From contig JBLIDT010000001.1 in the NCBI GenBank assembly GCA_047632755.1, forward strand, positions 1 to 64,000: DNA of 64,000 nucleotides, read 5' to 3'. The notes beneath the pieces were generated by a model, which ran no database searches, was not told the origin of the DNA, and worked only from the letters and a program-made list of their open reading frames with translations. The position numbers and the translations under genes were made by a program. Each line of letters starts with the position of its first letter. Positions within the stretch are counted from its first letter, which is position 1. The DNA comes from JAKVAV01 sp047632755. GTDB taxonomy: Bacteria; Bacteroidota; Bacteroidia; Flavobacteriales_D; Cryomorphaceae. Shown piece by piece: positions 10,074 to 18,703 of this stretch.

Positions 10074-10978
10074 TGAAAGCTTACAGTCTAACTCATTTAA
10101 AAGAGCTCGAATCAGAGTCGATCTTCATCCTTCGGGAAGTAGCTGCTCAATTCGAAAATCCGGTAATGCTATTTTCCGGCGGAAAAGATTCTATTGTAAT
10201 GTTTCATTTGGCTAGGAAAGCATTCTTTCCCGCCAAGGTTCCATTCCCTCTGCTACACGTAGATACAGGTCATAACTTCCCTGAAACAATCGCTTTTCGA
10301 GATCAACTAATGGAAAAAACTGGTGCTGAACTAATAGTAGGTTCCGTTCAACAATCCATTGACGAAGGAAAATCGGTCGAAGAAAAAGGATTCAATGCTA
10401 GCCGAAACGCCTTGCAAACGGTCACTCTTCTTGAATCCTTGGAAAACGGAAAGTACGATGCTGCCATGGGTGGAGGAAGAAGAGATGAAGAGAAAGCACG
10501 TGCAAAAGAACGTTTTTTTAGTCACCGTGATGAATTCGGACAGTGGGATCCTAAAAACCAACGACCAGAATTGTGGAACATCTTCAACGGAAAGAAAAAT
10601 ATGGGAGAACACTTTCGCGTATTTCCAATATCGAACTGGACGGAGATGGATGTTTGGCAGTATATCTTGTCAGAAAGTATAGAAATCCCTCATATCTACA
10701 TGAGTCATGAAAGAATGGTTTTCGAAAGAGACGGAGTGCTTTTAGCCGATACTGACTTCATCGAAAGAAGAGAAGACGAAGTTCCAGAAATGAGAACGGT
10801 TCGTTTCCGTACTATCGGAGATATGACTTGTACAGGTGCAGTAGAATCTGACGCCGACAACCTCGAAAAGATTATTGAAGAAGTTTCTTCCACACGTATA
10901 ACTGAACGTGGCGCGCGCTCTGATGACAAGCGAAGTGAAGCTGCCATGGAAGACCGTAAGAAACAAGGATACTTTTAA
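10073..10978 (+). CDS. cysD: Sulfate adenylyltransferase subunit 2
   Basis: A 301-residue small subunit of ATP sulfurylase, which adenylates sulfate to APS. The PP-loop motif MLFSGGKDSIVM is near residue 40. LLHVDTGHNFPET, GGGRRDEEKARAKER and FPISNWTEMDVWQYI are typical of CysD and less so of PAPS reductase. The C-terminal RFRTIGDMTCTGAVES and SERGAR/DD-like segment are conserved. The start overlaps the cysC stop, and cysN follows after 13 bases. CysD works with the GTPase CysN. The full-length open frame and intact motifs suggest a functional enzyme. Confidence 0.95.
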   Translation: MKAYSLTHLKELESESIFILREVAAQFENPVMLFSGGKDSIVMFHLARKAFFPAKVPFPLLHVDTGHNFPETIAFRDQLMEKTGAELIVGSVQQSIDEGKSVEEKGFNASRNALQTVTLLESLENGKYDAAMGGGRRDEEKARAKERFFSHRDEFGQWDPKNQRPELWNIFNGKKNMGEHFRVFPISNWTEMDVWQYILSESIEIPHIYMSHERMVFERDGVLLADTDFIERREDEVPEMRTVRFRTIGDMTCTGAVESDADNLEKIIEEVSSTRITERGARSDDKRSEAAMEDRKKQGYF

Positions 10979-10991
10979 ACCTACCTCAGCA

Positions 10992-12266
10992 ATGACTAAA
11001 GAACACGGATATTTAGATATGGATCTACTGCGCTTCACCACAGCGGGAAGCGTAGATGATGGAAAATCAACTTTGATCGGTAGAATGCTCTACGATTCGA
11101 AGAGTATTTTCGCAGACCAAATGGAAGCAATAGAGCAAGCTTCCAAGAAAAGTGGTGTTGACGGCGAGGTAAACTTAGCCTTGTTGACCGATGGCCTTCG
11201 TTCTGAAAGAGAACAAGGAATCACTATTGATGTTGCTTACAGATACTTTGCAACACCAAAAAGAAAATTCATTATTGCCGATACGCCTGGTCACATTCAG
11301 TATACACGGAATATGGTTACGGGTGCTTCTACAGCAAACCTCGCCATCATTCTCGTAGATGCACGTCATGGCCTAGTAGAGCAAACTGCTCGTCACTCGT
11401 TCATTGCCTCATTGCTTAAGATTCCACACATCGTTTACTGTGTAAACAAAATGGACTTAGTGGACTACAAAGAGGAGCGTTTTGAAGAAATCAAAGAAGA
11501 GCTTGAGGCATTTAGTTCAAAATTGGAAGTGAACGATATACGATTCATTCCAATAAGCGCGCTAAAAGGAGATAACGTCGTACACAAATCTAAAAATATG
11601 GATTGGTACGAAGGAAGCACTTTGATGTATACGCTTGAAAATGTCCATATTTCGAGCGACGAAAACTTAGTTGACTGCCGTTTCCCTGTGCAGTATGTGA
11701 TTCGTCCTCAATCAACTGAATTTCATGATTACCGTGGATACGCGGGTCGTGTTTCAGGAGGTGTCTTCAAAAAGGGAGATGACGTGGTTATTCTTCCCTC
11801 TGGGTTTACATCTAAAATTTCATCCATAGACACATTCAATGGAGAAGTTGATGAAGCGTTTGCTCCAATGAGTGTGACACTGAGATTAGAAGATGATATT
11901 GATATAGGACGGGGTGATATGATAGTAAGGCCTAACAATCAACCCGAAATAGGTCAGGATATTGATATGATGATTTGCTGGATGGGAGAGAAACCTCTTA
12001 TGGCAAATGGAAAGTACGCCGTAAAACATACCTCTAAAGATGCGAGATGTGTTGTAAAGGAGATTAAGTACAAAGTTGATATCAATTCCTTGCATCGCAT
12101 GGAGGATGAGAAAAATATCGAGAAAAATGATATTGCTCGAATCAAAATCAGAACGACTCAGCCCTTGTTTTATGACCGTTATTCACGAAACAGAATAAGC
12201 GGAAGTATTATTTTGATTGATGAAGCCACGAACGAGACAGTAGGAGCTGGAATGATCGTAGAGTAA
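10992..12266 (+). CDS. cysN: Sulfate adenylyltransferase subunit 1 (GTPase)
   Basis: A 424-residue EF-Tu-like GTPase that drives APS synthesis with CysD. G1 is GSVDDGKST (residues 19-27), followed by the G2 region containing EREQGITIDVAY, G3 DTPGHIQY and G4 NKMDLV. Two beta-barrel domains complete the chain. The start is ATG 10992 (MTKEHGYLDMDLLRFTTAG); an earlier in-frame codon at 10908 lies inside cysD. It is CysN alone, not the CysNC fusion, which agrees with the separate cysC upstream. No cysH, cysI or cysJ is nearby, so the trio looks dedicated to PAPS supply. A strong terminator follows at 12287-12323. Confidence 0.95.
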   Translation: MTKEHGYLDMDLLRFTTAGSVDDGKSTLIGRMLYDSKSIFADQMEAIEQASKKSGVDGEVNLALLTDGLRSEREQGITIDVAYRYFATPKRKFIIADTPGHIQYTRNMVTGASTANLAIILVDARHGLVEQTARHSFIASLLKIPHIVYCVNKMDLVDYKEERFEEIKEELEAFSSKLEVNDIRFIPISALKGDNVVHKSKNMDWYEGSTLMYTLENVHISSDENLVDCRFPVQYVIRPQSTEFHDYRGYAGRVSGGVFKKGDDVVILPSGFTSKISSIDTFNGEVDEAFAPMSVTLRLEDDIDIGRGDMIVRPNNQPEIGQDIDMMICWMGEKPLMANGKYAVKHTSKDARCVVKEIKYKVDINSLHRMEDEKNIEKNDIARIKIRTTQPLFYDRYSRNRISGSIILIDEATNETVGAGMIVE

Positions 12267-12286
12267 TATTTGAAAATTAGGTGTAT

Positions 12287-12323
12287 AAAAAAGGCCATGA
12301 TCTTCTCAGATCATGGCCTTTTT
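12287..12323. terminator. Bidirectional intrinsic terminator after cysN
   Basis: A perfect 11-bp stem, GGCCATGATCT (12293-12303) with AGATCATGGCC (12308-12318), closes a 4-base TCTC loop. It is flanked by A6 on the left and T5 on the right, so it can terminate cysN on the plus strand and the minus-strand lipoprotein gene that ends at 12345. Confidence 0.92.
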
Positions 12324-12344
12324 AATTCGTTTCAAAGAAGAAGA

Positions 12345-12575
12345 CTACATCTCCTCTTCTTCTTCCTGCATGAGTGAATCCGCAGCTTCTTCCATAGTAT
12401 CGCCTGTCTCTTCAACAGCTTCTTCCATGTCTTCTCCTACTTCTTCCATGTCATCCATTAGTTCATCGGTCATTTCTTCCGCTTTCTCCTGAGTGTTTTC
12501 AGCAGGGGCACTTGACTCGCATCCTACGAATGCTAGGGCTGCAACTAGACTTAAAGTGATAAATACTTGTTTCAT
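12345..12575 (-). CDS. Small acidic lipoprotein
   Basis: A 76-residue secreted lipoprotein. The N-terminal signal peptide MKQVFITLSLVAALAFVGC ends in a lipobox with Cys19. The mature part is strongly acidic, with about 20 glutamates plus many Asp and Met residues in an irregular heptad-like pattern (EEM/DDM/EEV), and it ends in a run of five glutamates. It probably forms a helix or stays disordered on the membrane surface, and might bind cations or a basic partner. I do not recognise a named family. It lies 32 bases downstream of glmS on the same strand and shares the bidirectional terminator with cysN. Confidence 0.75.
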   Translation of the reverse strand: MKQVFITLSLVAALAFVGCESSAPAENTQEKAEEMTDELMDDMEEVGEDMEEAVEETGDTMEEAADSLMQEEEEEM

Positions 12576-12607
12576 TCTTTGGCTTTATTTGGGTATATAA
12601 TTAAGAT

Positions 12608-14455
12608 TTATTCAACAGTTACACTCTTAGCAAGATTTCGAGGCTGATCAACGTTGCAACCCCTCATTACAGCTATATGATAGCTCAAAAGCTGAAGTGG
12701 GATAACAGTAACCAAAGGCATAAGACATTCATCTACATCAGGTATTTCAATAGTGTGATCTGCCATCTCCTTTATTTGGCGTTCTCCTTCCGTTACAATT
12801 GCAATAATCTTCCCTTTCCTCGCCTTAACTTCCTGTATGTTGCTCACGATCTTATCATAAGATCCAGCTCGTGGGGCAACTATAATCACCGGCATTTCCT
12901 CATCAATCAGAGCAATCGGACCATGCTTCATCTCAGCAGCAGGATAACCCTCGGCATGAATGTAAGAAATTTCCTTAAGCTTCAACGCTCCTTCAAGGGC
13001 CACGGGGAAATTGTATCCTCGACCCAAATATAGTGCATTAGGAACATTTTGATATATGCGAGAAATCTCTTTTACCAGATCATTTGATTCTAGAATTTTC
13101 TCAATCTTATCAGGGATACTATCAAGTTCAATAAGCAATCGCTGAAATCTACTCTCTGGAATAGTCCCTTTTTGCTTAGCGACATGCAAGGCCATTAGAG
13201 TTAGCACCGTCACCTGCGCGGTGAAAGCTTTCGTCGAAGCAACTCCAATTTCAGGACCAGCATGGGTGTAGGATCCTGCATGAGTCATTCTCGGAATAGT
13301 TGATCCAATAACGTTGCAGATTCCAATTATAGTGGCTCCTTTTGACTTTGCAAATTCAATGGCCGCTAAGGTGTCTGCTGTTTCACCCGATTGAGAAATT
13401 GCGATTACAACATCATTCTCGTAGATCACAGGGTTTCTATATCGAAACTCTGATGCGTACTCCACCTCAACTGGCACTCTTGCCAAATCTTCAAAAAGAT
13501 ATTCACCAACCAAACCAGCATGCCAGCTAGTACCGCACGCCACTATGATTATGCGCTTTGCATTCACAAATTTTGAAATGTAATCACGAATACCCCCTAA
13601 TTCGACTTGTCCGGATTCAACTTTAAGTCTTCCACGCATGGAGTCCCTAACAGATCTGGGTTGTTCGTAAATCTCTTTGAGCATGAAATGCTCATATCCC
13701 CCTTTTTCCAAGACTTCCAGTTGCATCTCCAATTCTTGAACATACGGAGTTTTCTTCTGGTTCTTGATGTTCATTAGAGTAAAACCATCAACTCGATCTA
13801 AGATCGCTATTTCCTCATCATCCAGATAGATTACATTCTTAGTGTACTCTACGATTGGAGTAGCATCAGAAGCGATGAAGAATTCTTTGTCCTGACCGAG
13901 CCCTATAACTAAAGGACTTCCCTTTTTTGCTGCAATGAGTTGATTCGGATTATTCTTATCCAAAACAACAATGGCATAGGCTCCAATAACTTCGCTTAAA
14001 GCAATACGAACCGCATCGAAAAGACTATTTTTTTCGTTTTTCTGGACATTGGAAATTAGGTGAATCAATACCTCTGTATCAGTATCACTCTTAAATACAT
14101 GGCCGCGCTTTGTTAGCTCTTCTCTTAAAGCACCGTAATTCTCAATTATGCCGTTGTGGATTATCGCCATGTTGCCATCTTCACTTTCATGAGGATGAGA
14201 GTTCACGTCGTTAGGTGGTCCATGAGTTGCCCATCGGGTATGGCCAATACCAATAGTTCCTATCATTTCCTCACCCTGTTCAACTTTCTCCTCAAGTCCC
14301 GCTACCTTACCTTTTTGCTTAATAATTCTGAGATCATTGTTCTCAAGGGTAGCAACACCGGCACTGTCATATCCACGGTATTCAAGCCTTTTTAAGCCTT
14401 TTATAAGAATAGGGTACGCCTTTCTAGTTCCTATATATCCAACTATTCCACACAT
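12608..14455 (-). CDS. glmS: Glutamine--fructose-6-phosphate aminotransferase (isomerizing)
   Basis: A 615-residue enzyme making glucosamine-6-phosphate from fructose-6-phosphate and glutamine, the first step to UDP-GlcNAc. The N-terminal glutaminase starts MCGIVGYIG with the catalytic Cys2 and carries GHTRWATHG. Two SIS domains follow: CGTSWHAG with SQSGETADT in the first, and LGRGYNFPVALEGALKLKE in the second. The C-terminus ends PRNLAKSVTVE, the family's canonical end. Full length. The start lies 6 bases from the DUF4270 stop upstream, so it is in one operon with that lipoprotein and the truncated starch-synthase gene, a gene order I know to be common in flavobacteria. Confidence 0.97.
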   Translation of the reverse strand: MCGIVGYIGTRKAYPILIKGLKRLEYRGYDSAGVATLENNDLRIIKQKGKVAGLEEKVEQGEEMIGTIGIGHTRWATHGPPNDVNSHPHESEDGNMAIIHNGIIENYGALREELTKRGHVFKSDTDTEVLIHLISNVQKNEKNSLFDAVRIALSEVIGAYAIVVLDKNNPNQLIAAKKGSPLVIGLGQDKEFFIASDATPIVEYTKNVIYLDDEEIAILDRVDGFTLMNIKNQKKTPYVQELEMQLEVLEKGGYEHFMLKEIYEQPRSVRDSMRGRLKVESGQVELGGIRDYISKFVNAKRIIIVACGTSWHAGLVGEYLFEDLARVPVEVEYASEFRYRNPVIYENDVVIAISQSGETADTLAAIEFAKSKGATIIGICNVIGSTIPRMTHAGSYTHAGPEIGVASTKAFTAQVTVLTLMALHVAKQKGTIPESRFQRLLIELDSIPDKIEKILESNDLVKEISRIYQNVPNALYLGRGYNFPVALEGALKLKEISYIHAEGYPAAEMKHGPIALIDEEMPVIIVAPRAGSYDKIVSNIQEVKARKGKIIAIVTEGERQIKEMADHTIEIPDVDECLMPLVTVIPLQLLSYHIAVMRGCNVDQPRNLAKSVTVE

Positions 14456-14461
14456 CGGTTA

Positions 14462-15871
14462 TCAAAAATTAGTGAAGAGTATTTCAAGTCTAAGATTGTC
14501 TTCAGGGTCTTCAGTGTTTGGAAACATAGCTCCGTTAAGAACGACTCGGTTTGCAGTGGTAGAGGCTCTCTGAACGACAATTTCTAAACCGTTAAAATCT
14601 TTTTCTTGAGTTAGAACCTGTTGTATAAATCGTGTAATAAAAAAACGGTATCGCTCATTTCCAACATCCAATGATCCATCTATGAATGAATAACTTTGAG
14701 GGTCCTGTAAGAACTCATCAAGTAAGAATGCGTCCCCTTTCTCGTCTAAACCAAACAATAAGAGCCTTTCAGGAGCGGGATACCTACCTCCGCTTTTCGA
14801 GTTAATAGGTAAAATGAGTTCTGCCTTGGCAATTGCAATTCCGTCTAGTTCACGCAATTTCTCCAAATAAGGCAAATCCACGCGCAATTTAACCGCTCCC
14901 GATGACTGCGCATAAAGCGATTGCTCTCCTGGGGAAGCGACGCCATTAACTACCTGTCTTACTAGTGAAGGCTCTCCACCTCTAACGAAATCATGTTGAA
15001 ATGAATTGAACTTTCCTGTATTCCCTCTGATCTCGAAATCATAGAACAGTTTATTAGAAACACTGTCATTAGCTACGATAAAAGTATCTCTATAGTATAA
15101 CTCCATCCGACTGGTTCCCAGAAAACTATTAAAAGAAATGATTCCAGTATTGGAAAGATTGATGCCTGCTGCATTCTCATCTACCGCTATCTTCAGGCCC
15201 TTCATTACTTCGAGAAACTCCGTTGCACTAAGGCCATCTCCTTCGCTGGCATCGAAGATTCTTTGTCCTAAATCCTTGTTTAATGGCAATCTTATTGAGG
15301 GACGGAAAGCTACGCTATCTACGATAGAAGAATCGCGGTAATTGGGAGTGACCAAATTATTTCCCTCTAGAACCAAGTCCTCTTCTAGAACAGATAATGA
15401 TTGATTGCTGTAATAAGACTTGGTGACATCCAGTGAATCCACCACTTCAAATACCTGAAAATACTGCATTCCTGTAGACCCGTAAACCGGAACCCCTTGA
15501 CCAAATTCAAAGGCTAAATTCAAGATCAGGCTATCTATAACCAAATTCTCTAATGAAGATCCTTCGGTAAAGAATATCGGGTTTGATGAGGTTAATCTTA
15601 ACTCGGTATAATGGTCGGCCTTGGAATAGCCGAAAATAGGATCGATGTAAGCGCCCACCATTCCTGTTGTAACACCGTCTGTTCTTACTGAATCTTCAGG
15701 TAGGGAAACGGCAGTAACTGTAAAGGTATCTATGCCAGAAACATTCAGGATATCATCATTAGGCTGGAGGTCAATACCCACTGACCCCTCGGGCTTCTCA
15801 CATGCCGTAAAGACGGCAAATAAAAAAAAGATAGCGGCCCACTTGCGCGGCCGCTTATCTAAATTCAACAT
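14462..15871 (-). CDS. DUF4270 domain-containing lipoprotein
   Basis: A 469-residue outer-membrane or surface lipoprotein of the DUF4270 family. ATG 15871 gives a signal peptide (MLNLDKRPRKWAAIFFLFAVFTAC) with a lipobox Cys, then the family's opening EKPEGSVGIDLQP. A longer open frame reaches 16069 but overlaps the upstream gene and lacks a signal. Downstream segments such as DHYTELRLTSSNPIFF, the DSLILNL-like strand and FFITRFIQQVL are typical of the family. The function of DUF4270 is unknown; its fixed place between the starch-synthase-like gene and glmS suggests an envelope or sugar-related role. That role is inference. Confidence 0.85.
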   Translation of the reverse strand: MLNLDKRPRKWAAIFFLFAVFTACEKPEGSVGIDLQPNDDILNVSGIDTFTVTAVSLPEDSVRTDGVTTGMVGAYIDPIFGYSKADHYTELRLTSSNPIFFTEGSSLENLVIDSLILNLAFEFGQGVPVYGSTGMQYFQVFEVVDSLDVTKSYYSNQSLSVLEEDLVLEGNNLVTPNYRDSSIVDSVAFRPSIRLPLNKDLGQRIFDASEGDGLSATEFLEVMKGLKIAVDENAAGINLSNTGIISFNSFLGTSRMELYYRDTFIVANDSVSNKLFYDFEIRGNTGKFNSFQHDFVRGGEPSLVRQVVNGVASPGEQSLYAQSSGAVKLRVDLPYLEKLRELDGIAIAKAELILPINSKSGGRYPAPERLLLFGLDEKGDAFLLDEFLQDPQSYSFIDGSLDVGNERYRFFITRFIQQVLTQEKDFNGLEIVVQRASTTANRVVLNGAMFPNTEDPEDNLRLEILFTNF

Positions 15872-15887
15872 ATTACAGTATTTAAGT

Positions 15888-16721
15888 CTATTCAGCGAGA
15901 ATAGGATTTTCTTCAAGTATTTCGTCGTAGAAATCACTGTAGTTTTTAACGCAATTTTCAGGTTCGCAGTATTCGAGCTTAGGTTTATCGAAGGCCTTAA
16001 TTTCTGCCTTAATACCATCCGACAGATCATCGCTGGCTTCAATAACACCATCCGCATATTTAAATGCAAATTTCGTCAAAGTTTCGAAGTCAACATCACC
16101 ATTCTTCAAATCTCCCAAATCTTCATCAGAGAAACCATCAAACTTCAGTTTCTCAGCCACCTTTTTGTCCAGTTTCCCTTCGAAATCTCGAGAATAAGCC
16201 GAGAAAACAACTTTGGAATCAGCAAAATGAGGATCCTCGTTGTAAAATTTCTTCAAGTAAAGAGGTAAAAACGAAGTGAACCACCCATGGCAATGAATAA
16301 CGTCAGGGGCCCAGCCAAGTTTTTTAACTGTTTCCAAAACTCCTCGACAGAAAAAAATCGAACGTTCATCGTTATCCTTGAAAAACTTGCCCTTCTTGTC
16401 AGAAAGCACAGCCTTTCTCTGAAAATAATCCTCGTTGTCAATGAAGTAAACCTGCATACGTGCTGTAGGTATAGAGGCCACTTTTATTATAAGAGGGTGA
16501 TCGGTATCATTCACTACTAAGTTCATTCCAGACAGACGAATTACTTCGTGCAGCTGGTGTCTACGCTCATTAATGGAACCATACTTTGGCATGAAAACTC
16601 TGATTTCTTTGCCTTTCTCGTGAATTCCTTGAGGTAAATTCCTAGAAACTTCTGACAATTCATTCTTCGGCAGGAAAGGTGTGATTTCCTGTGACACATA
16701 CAAAACTCTCGTCTTCTTCAT
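15888..16721 (-). CDS. Starch-synthase catalytic-domain (GT5) protein, short form
   Basis: A 277-residue protein that covers only the N-terminal Rossmann half of glycogen synthase. Matching segments are RVLYVSQEITPFLPKNELSEV, IRVFMPKYGSINER and PDVIHCHGWFTSFLPLYL. The classical KxGGL ADP-glucose loop is changed to KNELS, and the whole C-terminal GT1-like half, which carries the donor site, is absent. The chain instead ends in an acidic tail. It is therefore unlikely to make glycogen. Similar short proteins sit next to panC in other Bacteroidetes, so this is a conserved form and not fresh damage. It is divergent from panC; DUF4270 follows 16 bases downstream. Confidence 0.8.
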   Translation of the reverse strand: MKKTRVLYVSQEITPFLPKNELSEVSRNLPQGIHEKGKEIRVFMPKYGSINERRHQLHEVIRLSGMNLVVNDTDHPLIIKVASIPTARMQVYFIDNEDYFQRKAVLSDKKGKFFKDNDERSIFFCRGVLETVKKLGWAPDVIHCHGWFTSFLPLYLKKFYNEDPHFADSKVVFSAYSRDFEGKLDKKVAEKLKFDGFSDEDLGDLKNGDVDFETLTKFAFKYADGVIEASDDLSDGIKAEIKAFDKPKLEYCEPENCVKNYSDFYDEILEENPILAE

Positions 16722-16789
16722 AAAATGCTGGGAATTGTTTTAGATAGTACAAAAATAACTAAATTTTCTCGGATTCTCAATCTATTCAT

Positions 16790-16797
16790 TAGCTTTG
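16790..16797 (+). promoter_or_regulatory. Candidate -7 element (TAGCTTTG) for panC
   Basis: TAGCTTTG matches the Bacteroidetes -7 consensus TAnnTTTG exactly and lies 52 bases before the chosen panC start in the divergent 128-bp spacer. A second weaker match reads on the minus strand toward the starch-synthase gene. No certain -33 box is seen. Confidence 0.4.
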
Positions 16798-16849
16798 GCG
16801 ACCTTTGCTAAGGAATTTCGATTCGCAATTTCCTTCATTTCGGAAGCAT

Positions 16850-17683
16850 ATGATAGTGATCAGAAAGGCAGGTGAAATGGCTTCTCTGGCTGAAAAATCG
16901 CCAGAAAAATCGATTGGGTTTGTTCCCACAATGGGAGCATTACATAAAGGTCATTTGAGCTTAGTAGAAAAAAGTTCTTCCGAAAATGACATTACCGTTG
17001 TTTCAATCTTTGTAAATCCCACTCAATTCAATGACCATAAGGACTTTGATAGGTATCCTCGTGAAGTTCAAGAGGATCTTGAGCTACTGGAATCGGTGAA
17101 GGTTGATTATCTGTTTTTACCAAGCAACACCGAGATTTACCCTGAAAAAGACGAACATCACTACGAGCTTGGAGAAATATCCTACGTGATAGAAGGAGCT
17201 TTTCGCCCAGGGCATTTTAATGGCGTTGCCTCCGTAGTGAAACGGTTATTCGAAATAGTTAAACCCCATCGAGCTTATTTTGGACTGAAAGATTTTCAAC
17301 AGTATAGAATCATAAAGGAATTGAACAAGAATTACAATCTAGGCGTTGAAGTTATTGGGTGCGATACGGTAAGGGATGAGGACGGGTTAGCGCTCAGCTC
17401 CAGGAATAAGCTACTCTCAAAGGATGAAAAAAGCTTGGCCCTGCATCTATCAAAAACGCTGAAATTATTGTCAGAAAATAGTGCCTCCTTGGGTCATCTG
17501 GAACTTGAAAACCTTGGAAAGAATTATTTGACCAAATATCCCGAACTTGATTTGGAGTATCTCAGGGTTGTCGATCCCGAAAGTTTTGGCCCACCGACCG
17601 AAAAGAGCAAGAATGGAGAGCGATTAGCACTTTTAGCCGCAAAAATCGGGAAGGTGAGACTCCTAGATAACATGAAGATTTGA
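16850..17683 (+). CDS. panC: Pantoate--beta-alanine ligase
   Basis: A 277-residue pantothenate synthetase that joins pantoate and beta-alanine with ATP in CoA biosynthesis. The nucleotidyl-transferase signature FVPTMGALHKGHLSLV is near residues 25-40. SIFVNPTQF, GAFRPGHFNGVASVV, AYFGLKDFQQ and the DGLALSSRN segment are conserved. The start is ATG 16850 (MIVIRKAGEM); the frame opens 15 codons earlier but without conservation. It is followed 12 bases later by a membrane flippase-like gene, so it probably heads a run with rfaE2 and radA. Confidence 0.96.
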   Translation: MIVIRKAGEMASLAEKSPEKSIGFVPTMGALHKGHLSLVEKSSSENDITVVSIFVNPTQFNDHKDFDRYPREVQEDLELLESVKVDYLFLPSNTEIYPEKDEHHYELGEISYVIEGAFRPGHFNGVASVVKRLFEIVKPHRAYFGLKDFQQYRIIKELNKNYNLGVEVIGCDTVRDEDGLALSSRNKLLSKDEKSLALHLSKTLKLLSENSASLGHLELENLGKNYLTKYPELDLEYLRVVDPESFGPPTEKSKNGERLALLAAKIGKVRLLDNMKI

Positions 17684-17695
17684 ACCTAGACCGTC

Positions 17696-18703
17696 ATGTT
17701 TAAAGAAAAGGCCATTCAAATATTGAAAATTATTATTCCCGTTGGTCTGGGGGTTTATTTGGTATGGCATATTTACAACCAACTCACTCCCGTCCAAAGA
17801 GTTGAACTCTTTAATGCTTTCGAAAGCGCCAACTATTTTTGGGTAGTCTTATCATTCTTCATGGGCCTGCTAAGTCATTGGATTAGAGGTTTCCGGTGGA
17901 AATTTCAACTTGAGGCGATGGGCTATTCTCCACATCTCGCCAATAATTTCATGGCAGTAATGATAGGCTATATTGTCAATCTCGCTCTTCCTAGAGTAGG
18001 TGAAGTAAGCAGAGCTGCTGCCATTTCAAAATACGAGGGCATTCCTTTCCAAAAATCATTTGGCTCCATCCTTTCTGAACGAGCTCTTGACTTTATCATT
18101 CTATTGCTCATCACTTTTGCTACCCTTATCCTACAATATGATCTACTTGAGAAATATGCACTTGAATTAGTAAGTGTTATTCAAAGCAAGTTCGAGGCGC
18201 CTATATTGTTAGCAGTAGGACTCGTTGGAATTGCACTTCTTTTTTTAGGGTTTTACTTGTTAAAAAAGTACTCGCATATTCCTTTGGTTGGCAAAATCCG
18301 CAGCTTCATTAATGAATTGTTGGAAGGGTTGCGGAGCATCGTAAGAATGGAAAAGCGATGGCTGTATCTCATAGCTACTTTGGCCATTTGGGGGCTGTAT
18401 ATCGCTATGTTCAGTGTTTGCTTCTATGCACTGGAAGAGACAGCGGATGTAGGCATCAGTGCAGTATTTGCGGGTTTCGTTTTGGGAAGTTTTTCCATCG
18501 TCATTATTCCGGGTGGAATCGGAGCTTTTCCCGTCGGCATTATGCAAGCACTTTTGCTTTACGGCGTAGCCGCTGAAAGTGGATTCGCTTTGGGGTGGAT
18601 TCTCTGGTTCTCCCAAACCATTATGATTCTTTTGGTAGGCGGTTTGTGTATGCTAATCATACCTATATTCAATAAAAATCGCCTCAATGAACAGACTGGA
18701 TAG
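17696..18703 (+). CDS. Lysylphosphatidylglycerol synthase transmembrane/UPF0104 family protein
   Basis: A 335-residue inner-membrane protein with about eight hydrophobic helices. The opening helix is followed by HWIRGFRWKFQLEAMGY and by NLALPRVGEVSRAAAISKYEG, the family signature with PRxGExxR. A later helix carries GSFSIVIIPGGIGAFPVGIM. Members include the membrane part of MprF and AglD/YbhN-like proteins, often linked to lipid or polyprenyl-sugar handling. No aminoacyl-transfer domain is present, so lysyl-PG synthesis should not be assumed. It overlaps the next gene by 17 bases, showing translational coupling with the heptose adenylyltransferase gene. Confidence 0.85.
   Translation: MFKEKAIQILKIIIPVGLGVYLVWHIYNQLTPVQRVELFNAFESANYFWVVLSFFMGLLSHWIRGFRWKFQLEAMGYSPHLANNFMAVMIGYIVNLALPRVGEVSRAAAISKYEGIPFQKSFGSILSERALDFIILLLITFATLILQYDLLEKYALELVSVIQSKFEAPILLAVGLVGIALLFLGFYLLKKYSHIPLVGKIRSFINELLEGLRSIVRMEKRWLYLIATLAIWGLYIAMFSVCFYALEETADVGISAVFAGFVLGSFSIVIIPGGIGAFPVGIMQALLLYGVAAESGFALGWILWFSQTIMILLVGGLCMLIIPIFNKNRLNEQTG

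Noticed and set aside
10908..10992. Upstream start extension for cysN
   Set aside because: It lies inside cysD and is not conserved; ATG 10992 gives the normal family N-terminus.
15732..16268. Plus-strand 178-codon open frame
   Set aside because: Antisense to DUF4270 and the starch-synthase-like gene, and lacks domain features.
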